DNA of 49,749 bases. It comes from Sphingomonas sp. Leaf10 (GTDB taxonomy: Bacteria; Pseudomonadota; Alphaproteobacteria; Sphingomonadales; Sphingomonadaceae). Below the pieces are notes generated by a model. That model did not search any database. It was not told the origin of the DNA and saw only the letters and a program-made list of their open reading frames with translations. The DNA is taken from NCBI RefSeq assembly GCF_001421245.1, contig NZ_LMKE01000030.1:22389-72137 (forward strand). The letters are read 5' to 3'. The position numbers and the translations under genes were made by a program. The first letter of the stretch is position 1; each line of letters opens with the position of its first letter. Positions 16,677 to 24,679 of this stretch are shown one piece after another.

Positions 16677-18157
16677 TGAAGCTGTTCCGTAGCGGTTGCG
16701 CGCTCGTCGCGCTGGTCGCCGCCACCCCGGCACTGGCCCAGACGCCAAGCCCCGCCGAACTGGCCGAACTGGTCCGCGCACAAGCTGCCGAAATCGCGAC
16801 GCTGCGCGCCCGGCTCGACCGGCTGGAGGGAGCGACCGCTGCTGTTGCCCCGGCGACGCCCGCCCCGGTCGCATCGCCCCCGGCACAGCTGGCGCAGACC
16901 CCGTCGCAGACCGGCGGCAACGTCACCAGCCCGTTCGCGCCGCAGCTCGTGCCCCCCGGCCCGGCCGAACGTGACGTGGCTCAGGCGCGACAGGCCAATG
17001 CCGCCGGCGTCACCACCGAATGGGGCGCGGGCCTGCCGGTGTTCCACTCGGCCGACGGCGTCTATACCTTCAAGCCGCGCGGCCGCATCCTGACCGATGT
17101 CAGCTCGACCTTCGGCTCCGACTATACCGCGCGCAACATCACCACCACCGGCATGCGCGCGCTGCGCCTCGGCCTCGAAGGTGGCGTCGGCACGCATTTC
17201 TTCTACCAGTTCGAAAGCGACTTTTCGGAGAACGAGGTCGACATCGTCACCGCGTTCATCGGCTGGCGCAACCGGATCGCGCCGGGGATCGATTACGACG
17301 TCCGCGCCGGCCATTTGTTCAACGATCGCGGGTTCGAAGGGTCGACGGGTTCGGATTCGACGCCGTTCATGGAACGCACCGTCGTGTCGACCGCGATCAT
17401 CCCGCAGCGCGGCTTCTATGGCGTCGGGCTGATGCCGCGTATCTTCTGGAAGACCGGCCACGCATCGCTGACCGTCACCGGTGACCGCATCGACGGCAAT
17501 CAGGGCGGCAATGACAGCCGCACCGTGCTCGCCCGCGCCCACTGGAACCCGGTCAAGACCGACAACAGCGTCCTGCATCTGGGTGCATGGGGTTTCGACG
17601 AAGGACTGGCGGCGGGTGCCACGACGCTGACCCGCAACACCGTCATCGGTGGCCGCTTCAACGGTGCGCTGCGCGTGTCGTCGGGCGCACTCACCGGCGG
17701 CACCGGCACCACCGGCTATGGCCTCGAAGCGGGCGGCTATGTCGGCCCGATCTGGCTGATGGGCGAGGCGGGACAGCGCCACGCCCGCCTCGACGCCGGC
17801 CGTCCCGATTTCGTCAGCAAGGCGTGGAGCCTGTCGGGCGGCTGGTTCCTCACCGGCGACCTGCCCCCCTACAACCCGCGCCTCGGCAGCTTCGGACAGC
17901 CGCGCGTGCTGCGCCCGATCTTCGAAGGCGGTCCCGGCGCGATCGAGCTGACCGCGCGCTATGAAAATCTCGATTATTCGGACTTGCTCACCGGTGGGCA
18001 GGGCTGGGCGGCGACGATCGGCGCCAACTGGTACCTGAACAGCTTTACCCGCTTCCAGGCCAATCTGGTCCACTGGAACACTGACAATCGCGCCGGCGCC
18101 TTTGTCGGGCCGGATGACGGCCAGACCGTCATGACCCGCATCGCCGTCACCTTCTGA
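16676..18157 (+). CDS. Phosphate-selective-type porin (OprO/OprP-like)
   Basis: A 493-residue outer-membrane porin whose ATG overlaps the previous stop. It has a signal peptide to about residue 21 (ALVAATPALAQ), a short predicted coiled coil at about 25-55 (LVRAQAAEIATLRARLDRL), a proline/alanine linker, and a barrel beginning with FKPRGRILTDVSSTF and closing with FQANLVHW and a terminal Phe (IAVTF). LRLGLEGGVGTHFFYQFESDF is typical of the OprO/OprP family. Between a binding protein and a CitMHS carrier it is likely the anion pore of a carboxylate uptake system rather than a phosphate porin. Confidence 0.87.
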   Translation: MKLFRSGCALVALVAATPALAQTPSPAELAELVRAQAAEIATLRARLDRLEGATAAVAPATPAPVASPPAQLAQTPSQTGGNVTSPFAPQLVPPGPAERDVAQARQANAAGVTTEWGAGLPVFHSADGVYTFKPRGRILTDVSSTFGSDYTARNITTTGMRALRLGLEGGVGTHFFYQFESDFSENEVDIVTAFIGWRNRIAPGIDYDVRAGHLFNDRGFEGSTGSDSTPFMERTVVSTAIIPQRGFYGVGLMPRIFWKTGHASLTVTGDRIDGNQGGNDSRTVLARAHWNPVKTDNSVLHLGAWGFDEGLAAGATTLTRNTVIGGRFNGALRVSSGALTGGTGTTGYGLEAGGYVGPIWLMGEAGQRHARLDAGRPDFVSKAWSLSGGWFLTGDLPPYNPRLGSFGQPRVLRPIFEGGPGAIELTARYENLDYSDLLTGGQGWAATIGANWYLNSFTRFQANLVHWNTDNRAGAFVGPDDGQTVMTRIAVTF

Positions 18158-18179
18158 TCCTTCGGGGAGCATTACGCAC

Positions 18180-19481
18180 ATGAGTCTCGCCCTGCTCGGC
18201 TTCCTGATGGTCGCCACCTTCATGACGCTCATCATGACCAAGCGGATGACGCCGCTGGTCGCGCTGATCGTCGTCCCCACCGCCTTCGCGCTGCTCGCCG
18301 GTTTTGCCAGCGGCCTTGGCGACATGATGATCGACGGGATCAAGAACCTCGCCCCGACCGGGGTGATGCTGTTGTTCGCGATCCTGTTCTTTTCGATCAT
18401 GACCGATACCGGGCTGTTCGACCCGCTGGTCAACCGGCTGTTGAAGGTCGTGCATGGCGATCCGCTGCTGATCCTGATCGGTACGGTCGTGCTGTGCGCG
18501 ATCGTCAGTCTGGATGGCGACGGCTCCACGACCTACATAATCACCATCGCCGCGCTGCTGCCGCTCTACAAGCGCTACGACATGAACCGGCTGTATCTGT
18601 GCTGCCTGCTCATGAGCACCAGCGGCGTCATGAACCTGACGCCATGGGGCGGCCCGACCGCGCGTGCCGCCAGCGCGCTGAAGCTCGATCCCGCCACGCT
18701 GTTCCTGCCGCTGATCCCCGGCATGATCGCCGGTCTCGCCTTCCTGATCGGCCTCGCCATGTGGTTCGGGCGCAAGGAGCGCCGCCGGATCGGCCATGTG
18801 AAGGCCAACGGCCCGACCGCCTTCACCGGCATGGCGGTGTCGCAGTTTCCGGAGGCACGCCGCTATCACCTGCGCTGGTTCAACGGCCTGCTGACGCTGG
18901 CGCTGATCGTCGGGCTGGTCGTCGGGCTGCTGCCGCTGTCAGTGCTGATGATGCTCGCCTTCGCCATCGCGATGATCGTCAACTATCCGCAGGTCGCCGA
19001 ACAGAAGGAACGCATCGCCGCGCACGCCGGCAACGTGCTGTCGGTCGTGTCGCTGATCTTTGCCGCCGGCATCTTCACCGGCATCCTGTCGGGCACCGGC
19101 ATGGTCGAGGCGATGAGCAAGGAAGTCGTCGGCTTCATCCCGCCCGCCATGGGGCCGTACATGGCGCCGATCACCGCGCTGCTCAGCCTGCCCTTCACCT
19201 TCTTCATCTCCAACGACGCCTTTTATTTTGGGATGCTCCCGATCTTGGCGGAAGCCGGCGCGCATTATGGCGTGTCGCCGATCGCCATCGCCCGCGCGTC
19301 GCTGATGGGGCAGCCGGTCCATCTGCTCAGCCCGCTGGTGCCCTCGACCTATCTGCTGGTCAGCCTCGCCGGCATCGACCTTGCCGATCATCAGCGTTTC
19401 ACCCTGATCCCGGCAACGGCGGTCTGCGTGGTCATGACGCTGGTGGGCATGATCGTACTCGCCTTCCCGTTCGTGAGCTGA
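18180..19481 (+). CDS. CitMHS-family citrate:cation symporter
   Basis: A 433-residue inner-membrane carrier with about 12 hydrophobic segments. CitMHS proteins import metal-citrate complexes with protons. Characteristic stretches are VSLDGDGSTTYIITIAALLPLY (here only about residues 115-130 are the core), LTPWGGPTARAASAL, and SNDAFYFGMLPI in the C-terminal half. It starts 22 nt after the porin and ends 4 nt before terC, so it is in the same operon. This gene is the strongest evidence that the locus is for tricarboxylate uptake; the precise metal-citrate preference is unknown. Confidence 0.93.
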   Translation: MSLALLGFLMVATFMTLIMTKRMTPLVALIVVPTAFALLAGFASGLGDMMIDGIKNLAPTGVMLLFAILFFSIMTDTGLFDPLVNRLLKVVHGDPLLILIGTVVLCAIVSLDGDGSTTYIITIAALLPLYKRYDMNRLYLCCLLMSTSGVMNLTPWGGPTARAASALKLDPATLFLPLIPGMIAGLAFLIGLAMWFGRKERRRIGHVKANGPTAFTGMAVSQFPEARRYHLRWFNGLLTLALIVGLVVGLLPLSVLMMLAFAIAMIVNYPQVAEQKERIAAHAGNVLSVVSLIFAAGIFTGILSGTGMVEAMSKEVVGFIPPAMGPYMAPITALLSLPFTFFISNDAFYFGMLPILAEAGAHYGVSPIAIARASLMGQPVHLLSPLVPSTYLLVSLAGIDLADHQRFTLIPATAVCVVMTLVGMIVLAFPFVS

Positions 19482-19485
19482 TCGC

Positions 19486-20142
19486 GTGACCGAACTCTGG
19501 AACCATATCGTCGCGGACTTCGCCAATATCGGCAGTCCGTCCGCGCTCGCCGCCTTTACGCAGGTCGTGCTGATCGACGTCATGCTTGCTGCCGACAATG
19601 CGATCGTGGTCGGGGCGCTCGCCGCCGGCCTGCCTCCGCCCATGCGGCGCAAGGTGATCCTGATCGGCGTCGGCGCGGCGCTGCTGCTGCGCGTCGCCTT
19701 TGCGCTGGTCGTGACCCAGTTGCTGCAGGTCACCGGCCTCGTCTTCGCCGGCGGGCTGCTGCTGGTATGGGTCGCGTGGAAGATGTGGCGCGAACTGCGC
19801 GACCATGACGACACGCCGGGCGAGGATTCGACGCTGAAGGCCGCCGCCCCGCGCAGCTTCGCCAGCGCCGCTTGGGCCGTTGCCGTTGCCGACGTGTCGA
19901 TGAGCCTCGACAACGTGCTGGCGGTCGCCGGTGCCGCGCGCGACCATCCGGGCATCCTCGCTATCGGCCTGATCCTGTCGGTCGCGCTGATGGGTATCGC
20001 CGCCAACGTGCTGGCGCGCGTGATCGAACGCTATCGCTGGGTCGCTTATATCGGCCTTGCCGTCATCGTCTATGTTGCCTGCAAGATGATCTACGAGGGG
20101 CTGATCGACCCGTCGCGCGGCGTGCTGGCACTGTTCGCTTGA
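19486..20142 (+). CDS. TerC-family integral membrane protein
   Basis: A 218-residue inner-membrane protein starting at GTG, 4 nt after the CitMHS stop. It has about seven hydrophobic segments and the paired acidic motifs of the TerC family: IDVMLAADNAIVVGALAAGL near residue 25-45 and DVSMSLDNVLAVAGAA near 130-145. Family members are linked to metal (especially manganese) export. In this operon it may handle divalent metal that enters with citrate, which is inference. Its stop overlaps the next start in a TTGA. Confidence 0.88.
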   Translation: MTELWNHIVADFANIGSPSALAAFTQVVLIDVMLAADNAIVVGALAAGLPPPMRRKVILIGVGAALLLRVAFALVVTQLLQVTGLVFAGGLLLVWVAWKMWRELRDHDDTPGEDSTLKAAAPRSFASAAWAVAVADVSMSLDNVLAVAGAARDHPGILAIGLILSVALMGIAANVLARVIERYRWVAYIGLAVIVYVACKMIYEGLIDPSRGVLALFA

Positions 20143-21188
20143 GGCGGGACGCGGCGAACATCGTCCTGCGCTTCGTCGCCGCGATCGCGGTCGGCGCAGC
20201 GGGCGGCGCGCTGTTCGCCGCGATCGGCGCGCCGCTGCCCTGGGTGCTCGGATCGATGGCCGCCTGCGCCATCGCCAGCATCGCCCGGCTGCCGATCGCC
20301 GCCAGCGGTGCGACGCGTCGGCCGATGGCGGCGATCATCGGCGTGGTGCTGGGCAGTTCCTTCCACCCCGGCCTGATCGCGCTCGCCCGCGAATGGTGGC
20401 TGCCGCTGGTACTGCTGCCACCGTTCCTCGCGCTGGCCGGGTTGCTCTGCGTCGTCTGGTTCCGGCGCGTGGCCGGCTTCGACCGCGCCACCGCCTATTT
20501 CGCCGGCATGCCCGGCGGCATCGCCGAAATGGTGGTGATGGGCGGCGAACGCGGCGGCGACGAACGCACCATCAGCCTGATCCACGGCGCGCGGATCTTT
20601 CTGGTCGTCTTCATCCTCCCCTTCGTCATCCGCCATTTCCATGCTGCGGCCAGCGTGGCCGTGGCGCCGGTCACCGCGCCTAGCCCATGGCCCGAAGCCG
20701 CGCTGTTCCTGTGGGGCGGGCTAAGCCTTGCCGTCGGCCTGATCCTCGGCCGCGCCCTGCGGTTGCCGGCATGGCATCTGATGGGGCCGCTGGCGGTCAG
20801 CGCCGCGCTGCACATGACCGGCATCACCGATTTCCGCGTGCCCGCCTGGCTGCTGGCGGCGGCGCAGATCGGGCTGGGCGCGACGATCGGCTGCCGCTTC
20901 GCCGGCCTGCGACTGCGCGCCTTCGTGCGGCTGTTGGCGCTGGCCGCCGGGTCGACGCTGATCCTGCTCGTCCTGACCTTTGCCGTGGCCGGGGCCGTCG
21001 GCCGCGCGACCGGGATCGACATCGCGCTGCTGGCGCTCGCCTATTCGCCCGGCGGCCTTGCCGAAATGAGCATGGTCGCGCTCAGCCTCTCGCTCGAACC
21101 GGGCATCGTCGTCGTCACCCATCTGGCACGCGTCGCGCTGGTCCTGCTGTTCGCGCCGTTCGCCTTTCAACCGGAGAAGCCGTCATGA
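20139..21188 (+). CDS. AbrB-family membrane protein
   Basis: A 349-residue hydrophobic protein made of two similar halves, as usual for the AbrB (ammonia-monooxygenase-like) membrane family. Both halves carry the repeat signature: AYFAGMPGGIAEMV at about 125 and LAYSPGGLAEMSM at about 300. I set the start at TTG 20139, which overlaps the terC stop by 4 nt and gives the family length; a longer frame from 19872 would lie mostly inside terC. No biochemical role is established for most of this family; some are thought to be transporters. The gene is translationally coupled on both sides. Confidence 0.82.
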   Translation: MRRDAANIVLRFVAAIAVGAAGGALFAAIGAPLPWVLGSMAACAIASIARLPIAASGATRRPMAAIIGVVLGSSFHPGLIALAREWWLPLVLLPPFLALAGLLCVVWFRRVAGFDRATAYFAGMPGGIAEMVVMGGERGGDERTISLIHGARIFLVVFILPFVIRHFHAAASVAVAPVTAPSPWPEAALFLWGGLSLAVGLILGRALRLPAWHLMGPLAVSAALHMTGITDFRVPAWLLAAAQIGLGATIGCRFAGLRLRAFVRLLALAAGSTLILLVLTFAVAGAVGRATGIDIALLALAYSPGGLAEMSMVALSLSLEPGIVVVTHLARVALVLLFAPFAFQPEKPS

Positions 21189-21850
21189 CCACCAAAGCGA
21201 TACCGCTCGTCCTGCTGCCGGCCATGGGTTGCGACGGACAGCTCTGGGCGCGACAGGTCGTCGATCTGGGCGATATCGCCCATCCCGAACTGGGCGACCT
21301 GACCGTCGACGATACGCTGTCGGCGATGGCGGCGCGGGTCCTCGCCCATGCCCCGCCGCGCATGGCGGTCGCCGGGGTCAGCCTCGGCGGCTATGTCGCG
21401 CTGGAGATGTTCCGGCAGGCGCCCGACCGGATCGATCGCGTCGCGCTGTTCGGTACGCGCGCGACGATGGCGATGCGCGCGCGCACCGTCGACGAACAGG
21501 GGCTGCTCGCCACCGCGCCGCATGCCGACCCGACACTGACCCCGATCGTCAGCGGCCCGGTGCAGGCGATGGCCGAACGCGTCGGCGCTGACGTCTTCGA
21601 ACGGCAGCAGCGCGCCTTGCTCGCCCGGCCGGACCTCGACGCCGCGATCGAAGCGGTGCGCGGCCCCACGCTGGTCGCGGTCGGCGACCGCGACCGCATC
21701 TGCCATGTCGAGGATGCACGGGCGCTGGCCGATCGCATTCCCGGCGCCCGCTTCCACGTCATCCGCAACTGCGGCCATCTGTCGCCGATGGAGCGATCGG
21801 GCGAAGTCACGATGTTGCTGCGGGAGTGGCTCAACCGCCCGTCGGGCTGA
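21185..21850 (+). CDS. Alpha/beta-hydrolase
   Basis: A 221-residue soluble hydrolase that starts in an ATGA overlap with the AbrB gene. The nucleophile elbow is AGVSLGGY with Ser66; the acid is probably Asp168 or Asp170 in VGDRDRICH; the base is His198 in NCGHLSPME. The fold begins directly at LVLLPAMGCD without a signal peptide, so it is cytoplasmic. The operon suggests hydrolysis of an ester or lactone of an organic acid, but the substrate is not visible in the sequence. Confidence 0.85.
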   Translation: MTTKAIPLVLLPAMGCDGQLWARQVVDLGDIAHPELGDLTVDDTLSAMAARVLAHAPPRMAVAGVSLGGYVALEMFRQAPDRIDRVALFGTRATMAMRARTVDEQGLLATAPHADPTLTPIVSGPVQAMAERVGADVFERQQRALLARPDLDAAIEAVRGPTLVAVGDRDRICHVEDARALADRIPGARFHVIRNCGHLSPMERSGEVTMLLREWLNRPSG

Positions 21851-21874
21851 TATCGGACCATGCAGGAGACCATG

Positions 21875-22273
21875 ATGAAAACACCACCGGTTGCCCTTCT
21901 GTATCAGGCACTTCCGCCACCCGTGATCGACGGACTGCGCAAGGATGCGAAGCCCGGCGGCTATTCGGATGGCGGTGCCGACATCGCGTTCGCGTTGCGC
22001 CATGCCGGCGTCGATGTCGTGACGCCGGTGGCCACGCCCGACCCCGCCGACGCGCTGCAATGGGTGTTTCCCGACACGGCGGCGGGGATCGAGAGCGCCA
22101 CCGCCGCCGGTGCGAAGATAGTGTGGGCGAACACCATCCTGTTCGAAACCCACCCCCTCGAAACCGCACCCGGCACCTTCCAGATCGTCGGACAGCTTGC
22201 CGCCGCCACCCAGGCATTCGACGACAAGTTCGAAACCAATCGCCTGCTGCACGCCGCCGTCACGCCATCATGA
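21875..22273 (+). CDS. Short ATP-grasp-like N-terminal fragment, probably truncated
   Basis: A 132-residue product. The ATG at 21875 has AGGAG 6 nt upstream; ATGs at 21872 and 21860 are also in frame. The text looks like the pre-ATP-grasp domain of a longer enzyme: ALLYQALPPPVIDGLRK, then AGAKIVWANTILFETHPLE, then FDDKFETNRLL at the very end. DDK-x3-TN-x-L normally opens the ATP-grasp domain, which would need about 200 more residues. Instead the frame stops and its last 6 nt overlap the 3' end of the convergent BCCT gene. It may be a remnant left when the BCCT gene was joined here. The family call is from memory of motif layout and is tentative. Confidence 0.5.
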   Translation: MKTPPVALLYQALPPPVIDGLRKDAKPGGYSDGGADIAFALRHAGVDVVTPVATPDPADALQWVFPDTAAGIESATAAGAKIVWANTILFETHPLETAPGTFQIVGQLAAATQAFDDKFETNRLLHAAVTPS

Positions 22274-24175
22274 CCCCAGCCGCCACCGCTCCAGCTGCGT
22301 CAGTATGTCCGCCGCGATCTGGTCGACGGTAAAGCCGGTCAGGTCGCGGACCCGCGCCTCGTCGTTCGTCTGCGCCGCCAGGAACCATGCGGTGCTGCGC
22401 CGTCCTTCCGATGCTTCCAGCGCGGTATAGGCGGCAAGCGGGCGCGACCGCGGCATCAGGCGATAGGTGAAGGAACGCCCGGTGTCGCTGCCGAGGATCA
22501 GGGCGCAGCGATCCCCGTCCGCGTCGATCCGGCTGTCCGCCCACCCTTCGTTCTGCAACGCATCGTGGACCGAACGGAGCGCCGCCTCGCCATTCCCGGT
22601 CATCTGGCGCACGATCTCGCCCCGCCGCGCCGGGACCAGCAGCCGCTTCAACCGTTCGCTCACCGGTGCCTCGTCGGGCAGCGCCACCCCCGCCAGATCG
22701 GCGTTCGTCTGACGCACCAACCCCACCGCCAGCAACAGCATGATGAAACAGAACGGCAGCGCGGCCAGCAGCGTCGCCGCCTGCAACGCGCCCAGCCCGC
22801 CGGCGATCAGCAGCAGCGTCGCCGTCACGCCCAGCAGGACGCACCAATAGATGCGCTGCCAGCGCGGCGTATCCTCCGCGCCCCCCGATGCAAGCGTATC
22901 GATGACCAGCGCCCCGGAATCGGCGGAGGTGACGAAGAACACCGCGACCAGCGCGATGGCAAGGGTCGAGGTGACGCTCGCGAACGGCAGATATTCGAGG
23001 AACTTGAACAGCGCGGTCGACAGATCCGCCTGCACCGCGCGCGCGATCCCGCCCGCCGCCGTGCCGAGGTCGAGCGAGATGGCGGTGTTGCCGAATACAG
23101 TCATCCACAAGAAGGTGAACGCCGTCGGCACGAACAACACGCCGATGACGAACTCCCGGATCGTCCGCCCGCGCGAGATGCGGGCGATGAACATGCCCAC
23201 GAACGGCGACCACGCGATCCACCATGCCCAATAGAACAGCGTCCAGTCCGCCATCCACGCCCGCGGTTCGTAGGCGTAGAGCGTAAAGGTCCGCATCACG
23301 AAATGATCGAGATACAGCCCGAAATTCTGCACCAGCGCGCGCAGCAGGAACAGCGTCGGCCCCAGCACCAGCACGAACAGCATCAGCAATATCGCCATGG
23401 CGAGGTTCAGTTCGGACAGGCGGCGGATACCGCGATCGGCCCCGCTCAGCACCGACAGCGTCGCCGCGCCCATCACCAGCACGATCACTGCGATCCTGGT
23501 GACGGTGCCGTCGGGTACGCCATATTCATAGGTCAGCCCGGCGGTCATCTGCGACACCCCGAACCCGAGCGAAGTGGCGACGCCGAACACCGTGCCGCAC
23601 ACCGCGAAAATGTCGATCGCATCGCCGATCGGCCCGTCGATCCGCTTGCCGAGCAACGGCGAAAGCCCGGATCGCATCGTCAGCGGCAGATCCTTGCGAT
23701 AGGTGAAATAGCCGAGGCTCAACCCTACCAGCGCATAGATCGCCCAGGCATGGACCCCGTAATGATGAAAGGTGATCGCCATCGCCTCACGCGCGGCGGT
23801 GATGGTGCCGCTCTCCGCTTCGGGCGGTGAGATGTAATGCTGGATCGGCTCGGCGACTGCAAAATACATCAGCCCGATGCCCATCCCCGCGGCAAAGAGC
23901 ATCGCCAGCCACGAGACATAGGGGAAATCCGGCTCGGCATCGTCGGGGCCGAGTTTCAGCCGGCCCGCCGGGCCGAAGCCGAGCGACAGGACGACCACCA
24001 GGAACACGGCCACCGACGCGATATAGAACCAGCCGAAGGTATCGATCGCCCATGCCTGCGCCGCCTTGAACGCGTGATCGGCACTGCCCGGCATCGCCAG
24101 CGTGGCGACGAGCAACGCGGCGATGACGGCGGACGCACCCCAGAATACGCGCGGATTGATATGACTGGCTGACAT
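22268..24175 (-). CDS. BCCT-family betaine/choline/carnitine transporter
   Basis: A 635-residue carrier with 12 predicted transmembrane segments and a cytoplasmic C-terminal tail of about 120 residues, as in BetT-like members that respond to osmolarity. The family signature is TLFYWAWWIAWSPFVGMFIA followed by ISRGRTIREFV; GMGIGLMYFAVAEP lies early. I chose the ATG at 24175, giving MSASHINPRVFWGA, the usual BCCT beginning; an ATG at 24193 is possible, and the frame is open further upstream into a repeat. It converges on the ATP-grasp-like fragment. Substrate (choline, betaine, carnitine) cannot be decided. Confidence 0.92.
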   Translation of the reverse strand: MSASHINPRVFWGASAVIAALLVATLAMPGSADHAFKAAQAWAIDTFGWFYIASVAVFLVVVLSLGFGPAGRLKLGPDDAEPDFPYVSWLAMLFAAGMGIGLMYFAVAEPIQHYISPPEAESGTITAAREAMAITFHHYGVHAWAIYALVGLSLGYFTYRKDLPLTMRSGLSPLLGKRIDGPIGDAIDIFAVCGTVFGVATSLGFGVSQMTAGLTYEYGVPDGTVTRIAVIVLVMGAATLSVLSGADRGIRRLSELNLAMAILLMLFVLVLGPTLFLLRALVQNFGLYLDHFVMRTFTLYAYEPRAWMADWTLFYWAWWIAWSPFVGMFIARISRGRTIREFVIGVLFVPTAFTFLWMTVFGNTAISLDLGTAAGGIARAVQADLSTALFKFLEYLPFASVTSTLAIALVAVFFVTSADSGALVIDTLASGGAEDTPRWQRIYWCVLLGVTATLLLIAGGLGALQAATLLAALPFCFIMLLLAVGLVRQTNADLAGVALPDEAPVSERLKRLLVPARRGEIVRQMTGNGEAALRSVHDALQNEGWADSRIDADGDRCALILGSDTGRSFTYRLMPRSRPLAAYTALEASEGRRSTAWFLAAQTNDEARVRDLTGFTVDQIAADILTQLERWRLGS

Positions 24176-24679
24176 CCGCCCCGCGTACCGCATATCGGCC
24201 GAATGCCCTAACTTGGGACAATCGCGGGCCTGCACGGAGTGCTCGCGCGTGACGGGAAGATCGATGGCGGCTTCGCCCCTAGGTGCTAGGGCAAGGTGAT
24301 CGTCAAGTAATCCTTCCCCTCCCTGACAAGGGAGGGGCCGGGGGTGGGTTGGCCAGCGAGGGAAGGTGCCGTTCGACAACTGGCCGACCCACCCCCAACC
24401 CCTCCCTTGTCAGGGAGGGGGGCTATGCTTTCCCGCGCGAAATGCTCCGCCAGCGCCGCGTCAATGTCCTCGACCCGGATACCGCCCGGCTCCACCCCCG
24501 GACCCGCAAACCGAAGCTTGGCTGCCCACAAGAATTGTCTTAATTCAATTCCCACTGGATTGATGGACAATAGGCACCGTCAGGAGATCGGACATGTCGC
24601 GCATGCACCAAGATAGGGTTTCAGCCTTCACGCCGGCAACGGCCGGGGTGGCGCGACATGCCCGCACGGTGCGACCGGC
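24176..24679. other. Gene-free region with repeats and possible decayed small ORF
   Basis: The stretch holds the paired hairpin repeats at 24316-24421. Reading frames across them on both strands come from repeat translation and are not accepted. On the minus strand, MSDLLTVPIVHQ (from about 24593) is followed, after a one-base frame change, by INPVGIELRQFLWAAKL and VEDIDAALAEHF before running into the repeat near 24430. It may be a broken small gene; I do not recognise it. Confidence 0.35.
24316..24421. repeat. Pair of GC-rich hairpin repeats in inverted orientation, copies 2 and 3
   Basis: The left unit (24316-24354) and right unit (24381-24421) are near-perfect inverted copies. Each has a hairpin with 8-9-bp stem (CCCCTCCCT / AGGGAGGGG, loop TGTC on the right unit) next to a CCGGGGGTGGGT-like block. 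They share this structure with 23-60. Paired inverted REP units of this kind are typical of BIMEs. The region is downstream of no gene on the plus strand and upstream of the BCCT start. Confidence 0.75.

Noticed and set aside
16676..18157. Phosphate porin assigned to a phosphate-starvation locus
   Set aside because: The family name is OprO/OprP-like, but all neighbours point to organic-acid uptake and no Pho genes are near.
16394..18529. A 711-codon minus-strand frame
   Set aside because: It opposes the binding-protein, porin and CitMHS genes, all recognised; the translation has no motif.
24283..24570. Frames on both strands across the paired hairpin repeats
   Set aside because: Their text (such as PLPDKGGVGG) is translated repeat sequence.
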